Source: JACVRW01 sp963757815 (lineage in GTDB: Bacteria > Actinomycetota > Thermoleophilia > Solirubrobacterales > Thermoleophilaceae). Taken from it: a stretch of DNA of 64,000 nt. Below are positions 40,856-50,262 of the stretch, piece after piece (the first letter of the stretch is position 1; each line of letters begins with the position of its first letter). Position numbers and translations under genes: made by a program. The notes beneath the pieces are model-generated. The model had not been told where the DNA came from, did not search any database, and worked only from the letters and a program-made list of their open reading frames with translations. The stretch spans positions 1 to 64,000 of the forward strand of contig CAVWSN010000013.1 in NCBI GenBank assembly GCA_963757815.1, read 5' to 3'.

Positions 40856-42139
40856 GTGATCGAGCGCTACACCCGCCCGGAGATGGGGGCGATCTGGTCG
40901 GAGCGGCACAAGCTCGAGACGTGGCTCCAGATCGAGCTCGCCGTCGTGGACGTGCTCGCCGAGCAGGGTGTGGTGCCCGACGAGGACGCCGCGACGATCC
41001 GCGACCGGGCCTCGTTCACGGTCGAGGAGGTCAAGGAGCGCGAGAAGGTCACCGATCACGACGTGGCGGCATTCGTCGACGTGGTGGCCGCCTCCGTGGG
41101 CGAAGCCGGGCGCTGGATCCACCACGGGCTGACGTCTTCGGACGTGCTCGATACAGGTCTCGCCCTGCAGCTCTCGCCCGCCGCGCTCATACTGGCCGGC
41201 GGCGCGCGCGACTACCGCGACGCGCTCATCCGGCGCGCCCGCGAGCAGGTCGACACGCTGTGCGTCGGGCGCACCCACGGGGTGCACGCGGAGCCGACCA
41301 CCTTCGGCGTCAAGCTCGCCGGCTTCGCCTTCGAGGCGCATCGGAACATGCGCCGGCTCGAGCGCGCCGCCGAGGTCGTGTCGGTGGGCGCGCTGTCGGG
41401 CGCGGTGGGTACCTATGCGGCCAACGGCCCCGAGATCGAGGAGGCGGTGCTCCACCGGCTCGGGCTGGGCCGCGAGGAGGTCTCGACACAGGTCGTTCCA
41501 CGTGACCGTCACGCCGAGCTGCTCGAGGCGATCGCGCTCGCGGGAGCCGGGCTCGAGCGCTTCGCCACCGAGATCCGCCATCTCCAACGGACGGAGGTGC
41601 GCGAGGTCGAGGAGCCGTTCCGCGAGGGCGCCCAGAAGGGCTCCTCGGCGATGCCGCACAAGCGCAACCCGATCGTCAGCGAGCGGATCACGGGTATCGC
41701 GCGGCTGCTGCGCGCCTACGCACTGGCCGGCCTCGAGAACGTGGCGCTCTGGCACGAGCGCGACATCTCGCACTCGTCCGTCGAGCGCGTGGCGCTGCCT
41801 GACGCAACCATCCTGCTCGACTACGCGCAGCACCTCGCCATCCGCGTCGTCGACGGGATGACGATCCATCCCGAGCGCATGCTCGAGAACCTCGAGGCCA
41901 CCCACGGCGCGCTCTATTCGCAGCGGGCGCTGCTCGCGCTGGTCGAGGCGGGGTGGTCACGCGACGACGCCTACCGCACCGTCCAGCAGGCGGCCCAGCG
42001 AGCCTGGAGCGAGGGCATCCACTTCCGCGTGCTGCTCGCCGACGCCGCTCCGGAGCTCGATCTCGACGCGCTGTTCGACCCGAGCGCCTTCGTCCAGCAC
42101 GCCCACACGATCGTCGGGCGCCTCGACCGGATCGCCTAA
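40856..42139 (+). CDS. purB: Adenylosuccinate lyase
   Basis: Splits SAICAR and adenylosuccinate, steps 8 and 12 of AMP synthesis. 427 residues, all helical. RYTRPEMGAIWSERHKLETW opens; GRWIHHGLTSSDVLDTGLAL near 85, GRTHGVHAEPTTFGVKLAGF near 139 (catalytic His) and the fumarase-type signature KGSSAMPHKRNPIVSERI near 261 follow. GTG start at 40856. It ends the first purine cluster before the cyclase gene. Confidence 0.98.
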   Translation: MIERYTRPEMGAIWSERHKLETWLQIELAVVDVLAEQGVVPDEDAATIRDRASFTVEEVKEREKVTDHDVAAFVDVVAASVGEAGRWIHHGLTSSDVLDTGLALQLSPAALILAGGARDYRDALIRRAREQVDTLCVGRTHGVHAEPTTFGVKLAGFAFEAHRNMRRLERAAEVVSVGALSGAVGTYAANGPEIEEAVLHRLGLGREEVSTQVVPRDRHAELLEAIALAGAGLERFATEIRHLQRTEVREVEEPFREGAQKGSSAMPHKRNPIVSERITGIARLLRAYALAGLENVALWHERDISHSSVERVALPDATILLDYAQHLAIRVVDGMTIHPERMLENLEATHGALYSQRALLALVEAGWSRDDAYRTVQQAAQRAWSEGIHFRVLLADAAPELDLDALFDPSAFVQHAHTIVGRLDRIA

Positions 42140-42239
42140 CGGATTTCGGCCGCGATGGGTGCCGGGCGCGCACTCATCCGAGTCCCGTCACGACTCGATT
42201 CCGGGCGCAAAACGGATTCTTGGGGCACACTTTCCCTTG

Positions 42240-44021
42240 GTGAGGGACTCCCCTGGCAACGGCCGCGGGCCTCGGCGCTCGAGCCGCAGGCTGCGATTGC
42301 TCATGTTCGGCGGTACCGCGGTCGTCCTGACGGCGTTCGTCCTCGTTGCCTATGCGGCCGACGTCATCCAGGACTCCGAGCTCGACACGGTCGACGCCCG
42401 CTTCGCCATCAGGGGGGACCTCGAGCCCCCCGCGGACGTGGTGATCGTGGGCATCGACGACGCCAGCTTCAACGAGCTCGGCGAGCAGTGGCCGTTCCCC
42501 CGCTCGCTGCACGCCGAGGCGATCAAGCAGCTGCAGGGGGCGAGAGCGATCGCCTACGACGTGCAGTTCACGGAGCCGTCCAATCCGGCCGACGACCAGG
42601 CGCTCGCGGACGCGATCGAGAAAGCGGGCAACGTGGTGCTCGCCACGACGGTGGTCGACGATCGCGGCCGCCCGACCGTTTTTGGTGGGCCCGAGGTGCT
42701 GCGGGATCTGCGCACGCGCGCCGCCCACGCCGGCTTCGAGACCGATCCGGGACGGGTGGTCCGGCGCATGGCTCCCGAGCTCGAGAAGCTCGAGACCTTC
42801 CCCGTCGCCGCCGTGGAGGTGGCGCGGGGCAGGCAGGTCGACCACGGCTCGTTTCCGAAGCGCGCCTGGATCGACTTTCACGGCCGTTCGAACGTGAGCA
42901 AGATTCCCTTCCACCGGGTGCTTCGCGGCCAGGCCCCGCGCGCGAGCTACGAGGACAAGATCGTGATCGTCGGCGCCACCGCGCCCTCGCTCCAGGACGT
43001 CCATCCCACCTCCGTCAGCGGCGAGGAGTTCATGTACGGCGCGGAGATCCAGGCCAACGCGATCTCGACGCTGCTGCGCGACTTCCCGCTGGGTGAGGCC
43101 CCGGGATGGACGACGGTGGCACTGATCGTCCTGTTCGGTGCCATAGGCCCGCTCCTTGCTGTTCGCTTCGGCCCGGTGCGCGCGGCGTTCGCGGGGCTGC
43201 TCCTGGTGGCCCTCTACGCCATCCTGGTCCAGGTCCTCTTCAACCGGGGCACGATCATCTCGTTGCTCTACCCGGAGGCCTCGCTCTTCCTCGGTCTCGT
43301 TGGAGGCCTGGGCGTCGGGCTGGTCGTGAACGCGTTCGAGAAGGAGCGGGTACGCGACCTGTTCTCGCGCTTCGTGCCTGAGCAGGTGGTCGACGAGGTA
43401 CTCAAGGACGTGGACGAGGATCTGCGGCTTGGCGGCGAGCGCGCCGTGGTGACCGTGCTCTTCAGCGACATCCGCGGGTTCACGACCTTCTCGGAGACGA
43501 AGCCGCCTGAGGTGGTGATCGATGTCCTCAACCGCTACCTGACGACGATGACCGACGTCATCCTCAGCCACGGCGGGACGATCGTCTGCTTCATGGGCGA
43601 CGGGATCATGGCGGTGTTCGGCGCCCCGATCGAGCACGCCGACCACGCGGATCGCGCACTCGCGGCCGCCCGCGACATGACGGGCGAAGCGCTCGATGAC
43701 TTCAACGGGTGGATGCGGACGGAGGGCTACGGCGACGGCTTCCGAATGGGCGTGGGACTCAACTCGGGCGCGGTCATGGCCGGCAACGTGGGCTCCGAGC
43801 GCCGGCTCGAGTACACCGTGATCGGCGATACGACCAACACCGCCTCGCGGCTCGAGGGCATGACCAAGGGGACTCCGCACATGATCTTCATGTCCGAGGC
43901 CACCCGCTCGATGCTGACGCGCGAGCAGCCCGATCTCGTCAACGCCGGCGACCTCGTCGTGCGTGGCCGGCAGCTTCACGTGACGGTCTGGTCGATCGAT
44001 GGTTCTAACGGCCGCGGCTAG
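42240..44021 (+). CDS. CHASE2-domain class III nucleotide cyclase
   Basis: About 593 residues from GTG at 42240; GTG at 42159 is an alternative. One membrane helix (MFGGTAVVLTAFVLVAYAAD), an extracellular CHASE2 sensor (VVIVGIDDASFNELGEQWPF to about 290), three more helices, then a class III cyclase. Metal Asp residues are in LFSDIRGFTTFSE near 408 and FMGDGIMAVFG near 450; transition-state Asn and Arg in GDTTNTASRLEG near 528. The adenine-selecting Lys expected before the GDG motif is Cys here (GTIVCFMGDG). Likely senses an outside signal and makes cAMP or cGMP. Confidence 0.9.
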   Translation: MRDSPGNGRGPRRSSRRLRLLMFGGTAVVLTAFVLVAYAADVIQDSELDTVDARFAIRGDLEPPADVVIVGIDDASFNELGEQWPFPRSLHAEAIKQLQGARAIAYDVQFTEPSNPADDQALADAIEKAGNVVLATTVVDDRGRPTVFGGPEVLRDLRTRAAHAGFETDPGRVVRRMAPELEKLETFPVAAVEVARGRQVDHGSFPKRAWIDFHGRSNVSKIPFHRVLRGQAPRASYEDKIVIVGATAPSLQDVHPTSVSGEEFMYGAEIQANAISTLLRDFPLGEAPGWTTVALIVLFGAIGPLLAVRFGPVRAAFAGLLLVALYAILVQVLFNRGTIISLLYPEASLFLGLVGGLGVGLVVNAFEKERVRDLFSRFVPEQVVDEVLKDVDEDLRLGGERAVVTVLFSDIRGFTTFSETKPPEVVIDVLNRYLTTMTDVILSHGGTIVCFMGDGIMAVFGAPIEHADHADRALAAARDMTGEALDDFNGWMRTEGYGDGFRMGVGLNSGAVMAGNVGSERRLEYTVIGDTTNTASRLEGMTKGTPHMIFMSEATRSMLTREQPDLVNAGDLVVRGRQLHVTVWSIDGSNGRG

Positions 44022-45989
44022 CGGGGCCGTGCCAGGTAGCTCTCCCCTGCCTCGACCAACGTCCTGGTGTCTCGTACAAAGTCGCGAACCGCCACCCGGC
44101 CACGGCGGACGACGGTCAGGGTGCCCTCGCAGCTGTCCTGAGTGAGCCAGCGCGTGCCGCGGACGGCGCTCGACGAGTAGCGGCCCTGGGTACGGAAACG
44201 CCCGTTCGCGTTCCCCCACAGCTTCCGGCGGCCGGAGCGACGCTGCGCCGCCGTGGCCTCGTCGGCCCCGGCACACGGCCCGTACCTCCCGCGCAACACG
44301 AGCTCGGTGACGTAGCGCTGGGAGCGGCGCTGGCGGACCTTGAAGAGCCCGTCGAAGAACCTGCCCTGCTGGATGCTTCCGCCGCGATCGCGCACGGAGC
44401 TCAGCAGCGCCTTGCCGCGGCGGGTGTCCACGAGAGAGCCAACGGGGATCACACGCAGCGTCTCGATCCTGACGAAGCTCTCCGCGCCTGGCAGCTGCAC
44501 GCGCACGCGGCCCTCCACCGGCTCCACGATGACCGTTTCGCCCAGCTCGGGCCGCGGCACCTGGATGGGGGCGGCCAGGACCTGCGGCGGCGGGGCGGCG
44601 GCCCTCGCGATCCGGATCACGCGCACGGCCTGCTGCGCTCGGGGCGCCGTTCTCGATCACCGACGTCCCATTGAAGACAGTGCGTGTGGAGGCGCCCTCG
44701 TTGTCGGTCACCGCCAGCCTGACCTCGTAGTCCCCTGGCTGCTCGTAGCTGTGCGAGGGGGTGGGGCCACCGTTGGCCAGCACCGCGCCGTCGCCGAAGT
44801 TCCAGTCGTAGCGGGTTATCGAGCCGTCGGGGTCGGCCGCGGCCGAGGCGTCGAACTTGACGGTGCTCCCGGCCGGATCGAGGCTGAACTCGAAGCTCGC
44901 AACCGGGGCCTGGTTCGGGCTGACTGCCACGCCGACGGCGCCGAACAGGTCGAAGAAGGGCGGGGTCTTCGGGGTGGCCCGCCCGGACGAGTCGATGTCG
45001 AACAGGTGCAGGTTCCCGCCGGCCGCGTAGAGGGTGCGCCCATTGGGGGTGAGCGCCAGGTCGCCCAGCTTGGCGCGCGGCACGACAAGGCCCGCCGGGT
45101 CCTTTGCTGCGAGCCCGCCGTCTTGCCCGACCGTGAATTGGAACAAGCGCCCTGAATAGTGCTCGTCCTCGTCGTCGTCCTCGTCGTCGTCCGAGCGTCC
45201 GGCGGCATAGACGCTGCCGCCATCCGGTGACACGGCGATGGTCCTGAGCTTCGTGTCCTTGGCGACCGGGACGGCCGCCGGCGTCACCCGGGAGAGGAGA
45301 CCCTGCGCCCCGACCCGGAACTGGAAAACGCGCGAGCCGGCGCTCGTGGCGTAGAGGTAGCGGCCGTCGGGCGTGAGCGTCACGTCCGTCAGCTCGTCGT
45401 CCGTGCGGACGGCGACCAGGCTGTCGGCAAGCAGCTCGCCGTCCGCCCCGACCGTCAGGCGCTTGATCCACTCGTCGACGATCACGTAGGCGCTGAGCCC
45501 GTCTGGCGCCACGGCGATGCCGGCCGGCGAGTCATGCAGGGAGAGGGAGCCGCGCGGCTCGAGGCCTCCACCCGGGGCGACCGCGTACCGGAGCACCTTG
45601 GATCCCCATCGGTCTGCGACGTAGAGGACGTTGCCGCTGGGGTGCATGGCGACCGCGACGGGGAGGACTCCCGCGGCAAGCGCCGGCGGGTCCTTCGGAG
45701 AGGCCAGGCCGGCGGCGGACACGTCGTACTGGAGCACCCGGCCGTGCCCGGGGTAGCCTGCGGTCACGTACAGCGACTTGCCGTCGGGAGTCATCGTCAG
45801 CCGGCGCGGCAGAGCCGTCTCGAGCGAGGGAGGCACGAGCGGCGTGAGCGCCCCGCCCGCTTCCACGGCCAGCTGCACGACCTGGCCGGCAGGGCCGTCA
45901 GCGACGTAGGCGTCGCGCGCCGCGAGCGCGGTGGCGGGGGCAGCGGCCAGCAGGGCAATGGCCGCCGCGAATGTAGTGCGCGAGATCAT
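44018..45989 (-). CDS. Secreted beta-propeller and PKD-domain protein, frameshifted
   Basis: About 656 residues after removing one C near 44640. Signal peptide FAAAIALLAAAPATALA. About six or seven beta-propeller blades follow, each with an SPDG/TPDG-type turn (TPDGKSLYVTAG, APDGLSAYVIVD, TPDGRYLYATSA, SPDGGSVYAAGR, TPNGRTLYAAGG), as in YncE/lactonase-like proteins. A PKD domain near 365-445 has the YDWNFGDGAVL motif. The last 200 residues, basic, contain two cysteines. An acidic stretch DDDEDDDEDE lies in one blade. Surface role likely; ligand unknown. Tail-to-tail overlap of four bases with the cyclase. Confidence 0.75.
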
Positions 45990-46172
45990 GCGAGCCGGTA
46001 CGGATGCGAACCCATTGGGCACCCTACCAGCGATGGGCTCCTCTCTCACCAATCCGGACGCATTTCCGAGGACGGCCGTCCGACCGGTTCGGGCCCGAAA
46101 CTCCTGGAAAATGCGGCTCCCCGTGAGGGAGCTAGGCGGAGCGGTCGGGAGGCGTTGATAGCCTCGCACCCC

Positions 46173-47051
46173 GTGAGCCAGGCCGCCGCTCTGAAGCACC
46201 TCTCGAGCGGGAAGGTACGGGACATCTACGCCGCGGGTGAGGATCGCCTGCTGCTTGTCGCGTCCGACCGCATCTCGACCTACGACGTCGTGCATCCGAC
46301 CCCGATCCCGGACAAGGGGAAGGTCCTCACCGGCCTCACCGCGTTCTGGCTCGATCGCCTCGGCGGCGTCTGCGCCAACCACCTCGTCTCCTACACGGAC
46401 GTTCCGGCGGAGTTCGCGGGGCGGGCGATGCTGGTCGAGCGCCTCGAGATGGTGCCGGTGGAGTGCGTCGTGCGCGGCTACATCACGGGCTCGGGCTGGA
46501 AGGACTACCAGTCGACGGGTGCGGTCTGCGGAATCGGGCTGCCGGCCGGCCTGCGCGAGTCCGAGCAGCTCCCGGAGCCGATCTTCACGCCCGCGACCAA
46601 GGCGGAGATCGGCGATCACGACGAGAACGTGGACTTCGACCGTGCCGCCGAGATCGTCGGCGACCGCGGGCTGCTCGAGGAGCTGCGCCGCCTGTCGATC
46701 GCGATCTACGAGCTGGGCGCTGCGCACGCGCGCGAGCGCGGGATCATCCTCGCGGACACGAAGTTCGAGTTCGGTCGCCGCCCGGACGGCACGATCGTGC
46801 TAGGGGACGAGGTGCTGACGCCGGACTCCTCGCGCTTCTGGCCCGCCGAGGGCTACGAGCCCGGCCGGCCCCAGCCGAGCTTCGACAAGCAGTACGTTCG
46901 CGACTGGGCATCGGGCTCCGGCTGGGACAAGCGCCCGCCCGCTCCGGCGCTCCCGGACGACGTCGTTGAGGGCACCCGCGCGCGCTATCTGGAGGCCTAC
47001 GAGAGCATCGCCGGAGAGCCCTTCGCGGGATGGCTGGAGCGCTCGGCTTGA
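46173..47051 (+). CDS. purC: SAICAR synthetase
   Basis: ATP-dependent addition of aspartate to CAIR, step 7. 292 residues. LSSGKVRDIYAAGEDRLLLV, ASDRISTYDVVHPTPIPDKG, LTAFWLDRLGG, ECVVRGYITGSGWKDYQSTG, FTPATKAEIGDHDENVDFD and LADTKFEFGRRPDG are all family motifs. This is the longer, eukaryote/actinobacteria-like form. GTG start at 46173; the 183 bases to the divergent beta-propeller gene form a two-way control region. The stop overlaps the purS TTG. Confidence 0.97.
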   Translation: MSQAAALKHLSSGKVRDIYAAGEDRLLLVASDRISTYDVVHPTPIPDKGKVLTGLTAFWLDRLGGVCANHLVSYTDVPAEFAGRAMLVERLEMVPVECVVRGYITGSGWKDYQSTGAVCGIGLPAGLRESEQLPEPIFTPATKAEIGDHDENVDFDRAAEIVGDRGLLEELRRLSIAIYELGAAHARERGIILADTKFEFGRRPDGTIVLGDEVLTPDSSRFWPAEGYEPGRPQPSFDKQYVRDWASGSGWDKRPPAPALPDDVVEGTRARYLEAYESIAGEPFAGWLERSA

Positions 47052-47272
47052 GAGCGCGTGTTCTAATTCGTCCAAAGGAGGGCATCCTTGACCCGCAAGG
47101 GCAGGCCGTAGAGCGCGCGCTGCCCGCATTGGGTTTCGAGGGGGTTCATAACGTGCATGTGGGGCGTCTCGTCGAGTTGGATGTGGACGATCCGGGCAGG
47201 CTTCCGGAGATGTGTGAGCGGTTGCTGGCGAATCCGCTGATCGAGGAGTACGAAATCGAGGAGGCGGCGTGA
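47048..47272 (+). CDS. purS: FGAM synthase subunit PurS
   Basis: 74 residues, the small bridging subunit of the PurLQS complex. RARVLIRPKEGILDPQGQAV and VHVGRLVELDVDDPGRLPEM, then ANPLIEEYEIEEA, are typical. The TTG at 47048 overlaps the purC stop (TTGA), the same arrangement as purD. Earlier in-frame ATG at 47030 lies inside purC and would add six unusual residues. Its stop overlaps the purQ GTG. Confidence 0.95.
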   Translation: MRARVLIRPKEGILDPQGQAVERALPALGFEGVHNVHVGRLVELDVDDPGRLPEMCERLLANPLIEEYEIEEAA

Positions 47273-47919
47273 GATTCGGGGTCGTCCGCTTCCCCGGCTC
47301 GTGCGACGAGGTCGACGCCCTGCATGCCTGTCGCCGCTTCGGCGAGGCGGAGCTGCTCTGGCACGGCGACCGCGACCTGAGCGGGATCGACGCCGTGGTG
47401 GTGCCCGGCGGCTTTTCGTACGGGGATTACCTGCGTGTCGGGGCGATCGCTCGCTTCTCGCCGATGATGGAGGCGGTCATCGAGTTCGCGGGCGACGGCG
47501 GACCGGTGTTCGGCATCTGCAACGGATTCCAGGTCCTGTGCGAGGCCGGCCTGCTGCCGGGCGCGCTCCTCCCCAATGACTCGCTCCGCTTCGTGTGCCG
47601 TCAGGTCGAGGTCGTCGTCGAGGCCACCGACACGCCGTTCACGCGCACCTGCGAGCGCGGCGACCTGCTCTCGATTCCGGTCAAGCACACCACCGGGCGC
47701 TACTTCGCGCCGCCCGGCACGCTTCCCGAGGACCAGGTCGTGCTGCGTTACGCGCCGGGCCAGAACCCGAACGGCGCCATGGACGACATAGCGGGCGTCT
47801 GCAACGCCGCCCGCAACGTGATGGGCCTCATGCCTCACCCTGAGCACGCGGTCGACCCGCTCACCGGTTCGGCCGACGGCGGGCGGCTGTTCGAATCGCT
47901 CGCGATGGTTCCTGCGTGA
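47269..47919 (+). CDS. purQ: FGAM synthase glutaminase subunit PurQ
   Basis: 216 residues, class I glutamine amidotransferase that feeds ammonia to PurL. VRFGVVRFPGSCDEVDALHA at the start, VPGGFSYGDYLRVGAIARFS near 44, catalytic Cys in FGICNGFQVLCE near 84 and catalytic His/Glu in GLMPHPEHAVD near 191. GTG start overlaps purS; its stop region overlaps the purL GTG. Confidence 0.97.
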   Translation: MRFGVVRFPGSCDEVDALHACRRFGEAELLWHGDRDLSGIDAVVVPGGFSYGDYLRVGAIARFSPMMEAVIEFAGDGGPVFGICNGFQVLCEAGLLPGALLPNDSLRFVCRQVEVVVEATDTPFTRTCERGDLLSIPVKHTTGRYFAPPGTLPEDQVVLRYAPGQNPNGAMDDIAGVCNAARNVMGLMPHPEHAVDPLTGSADGGRLFESLAMVPA

Positions 47920-50089
47920 GCGGGGCGGCTTCCGCCGCTCCACATCGCGAGCTCGGGCTGACCGACTCGGAATACGAGGGGATCTGCGCACAGCTGGGGC
48001 GCGAGCCGAACGCGCTCGAGCTGGCGGTCTTCTCGCTCATGTGGTCCGAGCACTGCGCCTACAAGCACTCGAAGAAGCTGCTGCGTCTGCTGCCGGCAGA
48101 GGGTCCGCACCTGCTGATGGGGCCGGGAGAGAACGCGGGCGTCGTCGACGGCGGCGACGGCCTGGCGGTGGCCTTCAAGGTCGAGTCCCACAACCACCCG
48201 AGCGCGGTCGAGCCCTTCCAGGGCGCGGCCACGGGGGTCGGCGGCATCCTGCGCGACATCTTCGCTGTCGGGGCCCGGCCGATCGCCGTGCTCGACTCGC
48301 TGCGCTTCGGCGAGCTCGACTCGCCGCGCTCGCGCTACCTGTTCGAGGGCGCGGTCAAGGGAATCGGGCATTACGGCAACTCGATCGGCGTGCCGACGGT
48401 CGGCGGCGAGGTCCAGTTCGAGCAGCCCTACGAGCAGAACTGCCTCGTCAACGCGATGTGCGTGGGCCTCGCGCGGCACGACGCGCTCGTGCGGAGCGCG
48501 GCCGCGGGCGTCGGCAACCAGCTGGTGCTGCTGGGTGCGCGCACGGGACGCGACGGCATCGGAGGGGCGTCGGTGCTCGCCAGCGCCGAGCTGTCCGACG
48601 AGGCGGCGTCGAAGCGCCCGAGCGTGCAGATCGGCGATCCGTTCGAGGAGTCGAGGCTCGTCGAGTGCTGCCTCGAGCTGCTCGACCGCGGGCTCCTGCG
48701 CGCGCTCCAGGACCTCGGCGCCGCCGGCCTCTCGTCCTCATCGTCGGAGATGGCGTCGAAGGGCGGGGTCGGCCTCGACATCGACGTGTCGAGGGTGCCG
48801 CTCCGCGAGGCCGGCATGGAGCCGTTCGAGATCATGATCTCGGAGTCGCAGGAGCGGATGCTGTGCGTGGTCGATCCGGCCAGCCTCGATGCCGTGCTCG
48901 AGCTGTGCGCGCACTGGGAGGTGCGCGCGACCGCCGATCGGCGTGGTCACGGACTCGCGGCGCCTGCGCGTGCTCGACGGCGACGAGATCGTCGGGGACA
49001 TGCCGGTGACGGCGCTCGTCGACGACGTTCCGCTGTACGACCTCGAGCCGGCGGAGCCGGACGGGCCGGTGTACCCGGATCCGCCTGCTCGCCTGCCGGA
49101 AACGACGAGCAGTGAGGAGACGCTGCTCGCGCTGCTCGGCCCGCCCAACGTGGCCTCCAAGCGCTTCGTGTTCGAGCAATACGACTCGATCGTCGGCTCG
49201 CGCACGGCGCGGCGGCCCGGAACCGCCGACGCGGCGGTGCTGATGCTGGCGCCGGACGGCGGCAGCGGGGCGCTGGCGGTGTCGATCGACGGCAACGGCC
49301 GGCGCGTGGCCTGCGACCCGTACACCGGGGCCGTCGAGGCGGTGCTCGAATGCGCCCGCAACCTGGCCTGCGTCGGAGCGGAGCCGCTCGGGCTGACCAA
49401 CTGCCTCAACTTCGGCAACCCCGAGAAGCCCCACATCGCCTGGCAGCTGGTTCGAGCTGTCGAGGGCCTGCGCGACGCCTGCCTCACGCTCGGCGTGCCG
49501 GTCGTGGGCGGGAACGTCTCGCTCTACAACGAGGGCGCCGACGGTCCGATCTATCCGACGCCGATCGTCGGCATGGTCGGCAGGCTGCCCGACCCGGGTT
49601 CGGCACCGCGGGTCGGCTTCGCCGCTGCCGGGCGACGCCGTGGCGCTCGTCGGGCCGTTCGCGCCCTCGCTTGCCGGGAGCGAGCTGGAGAAGCTGCGCG
49701 GGGGGCTGGCGGCGGGGTTGCCGCCTGTGGATCTCGTGGAGCAGGCGGCGGCGCTGGCGGCGCTGCGCGAGGCGGTCCGGGGCGGTGCGTTTCCAACGGC
49801 GCACGACATCAGTGAGGGTGGGTTGGCGTGTGCATTGGCGGAGTGCTGCATCGAGGGAGGGATCGGCGCCCGTATAGAGCTGCCCGTCGCGGACGACGCG
49901 GCGCTGTTCGGCGAGGGCCCCGGCGGCGTGCTGATTGCGGGGCCGCTTGAGGCCGTCGAGGCGGTGCCGGGGGGCGTCGTCATCGGCGAGGTGGGCGGCG
50001 ACTCGCTCGAGATCGCCGGCGCGCTGTCGCTGCCGGTCGAGCGCCTGCGCGCGGTCTACGAGGGCGCGATCCCGGCGGCCCTGGCCTGA
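47916..50089 (+). CDS. purL: FGAM synthase subunit PurL, two frameshifts
   Basis: About 723 residues after repair, the small PurL type used with PurS and PurQ. Motifs: FSLMWSEHCAYKHSKKLLR near 32, FKVESHNHPSAVEPFQGAAT near 87, GVPTVGGEVQFEQPYEQNC near 155, NCLNFGNPEKPHIAWQ near 494 and PTAHDISEGGLACALAE near 626. Two single extra bases break the frame, near 48938-48946 (restoring ATAIGVVTDSRRL) and near 49618-49626 (restoring PGDAVALVGPFAPS). GTG start overlaps purQ. Confidence 0.95.
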
Positions 50090-50098
50090 TCTCGGCGG

Positions 50099-50145
50099 GG
50101 GTGCCTCGGCTTTGTCGGCGTATTCGCGACAAACCCGAGGCACCC
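50099..50145. other. Long inverted repeat between purL and purF
   Basis: GGGTGCCTCGG (50099-50109) pairs with CCGAGGCACCC (50135-50145), and TTTGTCG (50111-50117) with CGACAAA (50127-50133), with one C-C mismatch and a nine-base loop. Eighteen base pairs in all. There is no T-run after it. It could be an RNA hairpin affecting purL-purF read-through or mRNA stability, or a terminator. Confidence 0.8.
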
Positions 50146-50262
50146 TCGTGGGGCCGCGCCCCGATGGGCCGACCAGCCCCGCTGGTACCCTCGACTCGTG
50201 GCAGGGACCTCGCCCGCGGGCGGTCTCGATACCCCCGCAATACGGTCTCGCCTCTCCCCTTC

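Noticed and set aside
42174..46727. Very long open frame on the minus strand across purB-to-purC.
   Set aside because: Only the 44640-45989 part has real protein features (the propeller gene). The rest is antisense to the cyclase and purC and arises because GC-rich genes rarely contain stop codons in the opposite strand.
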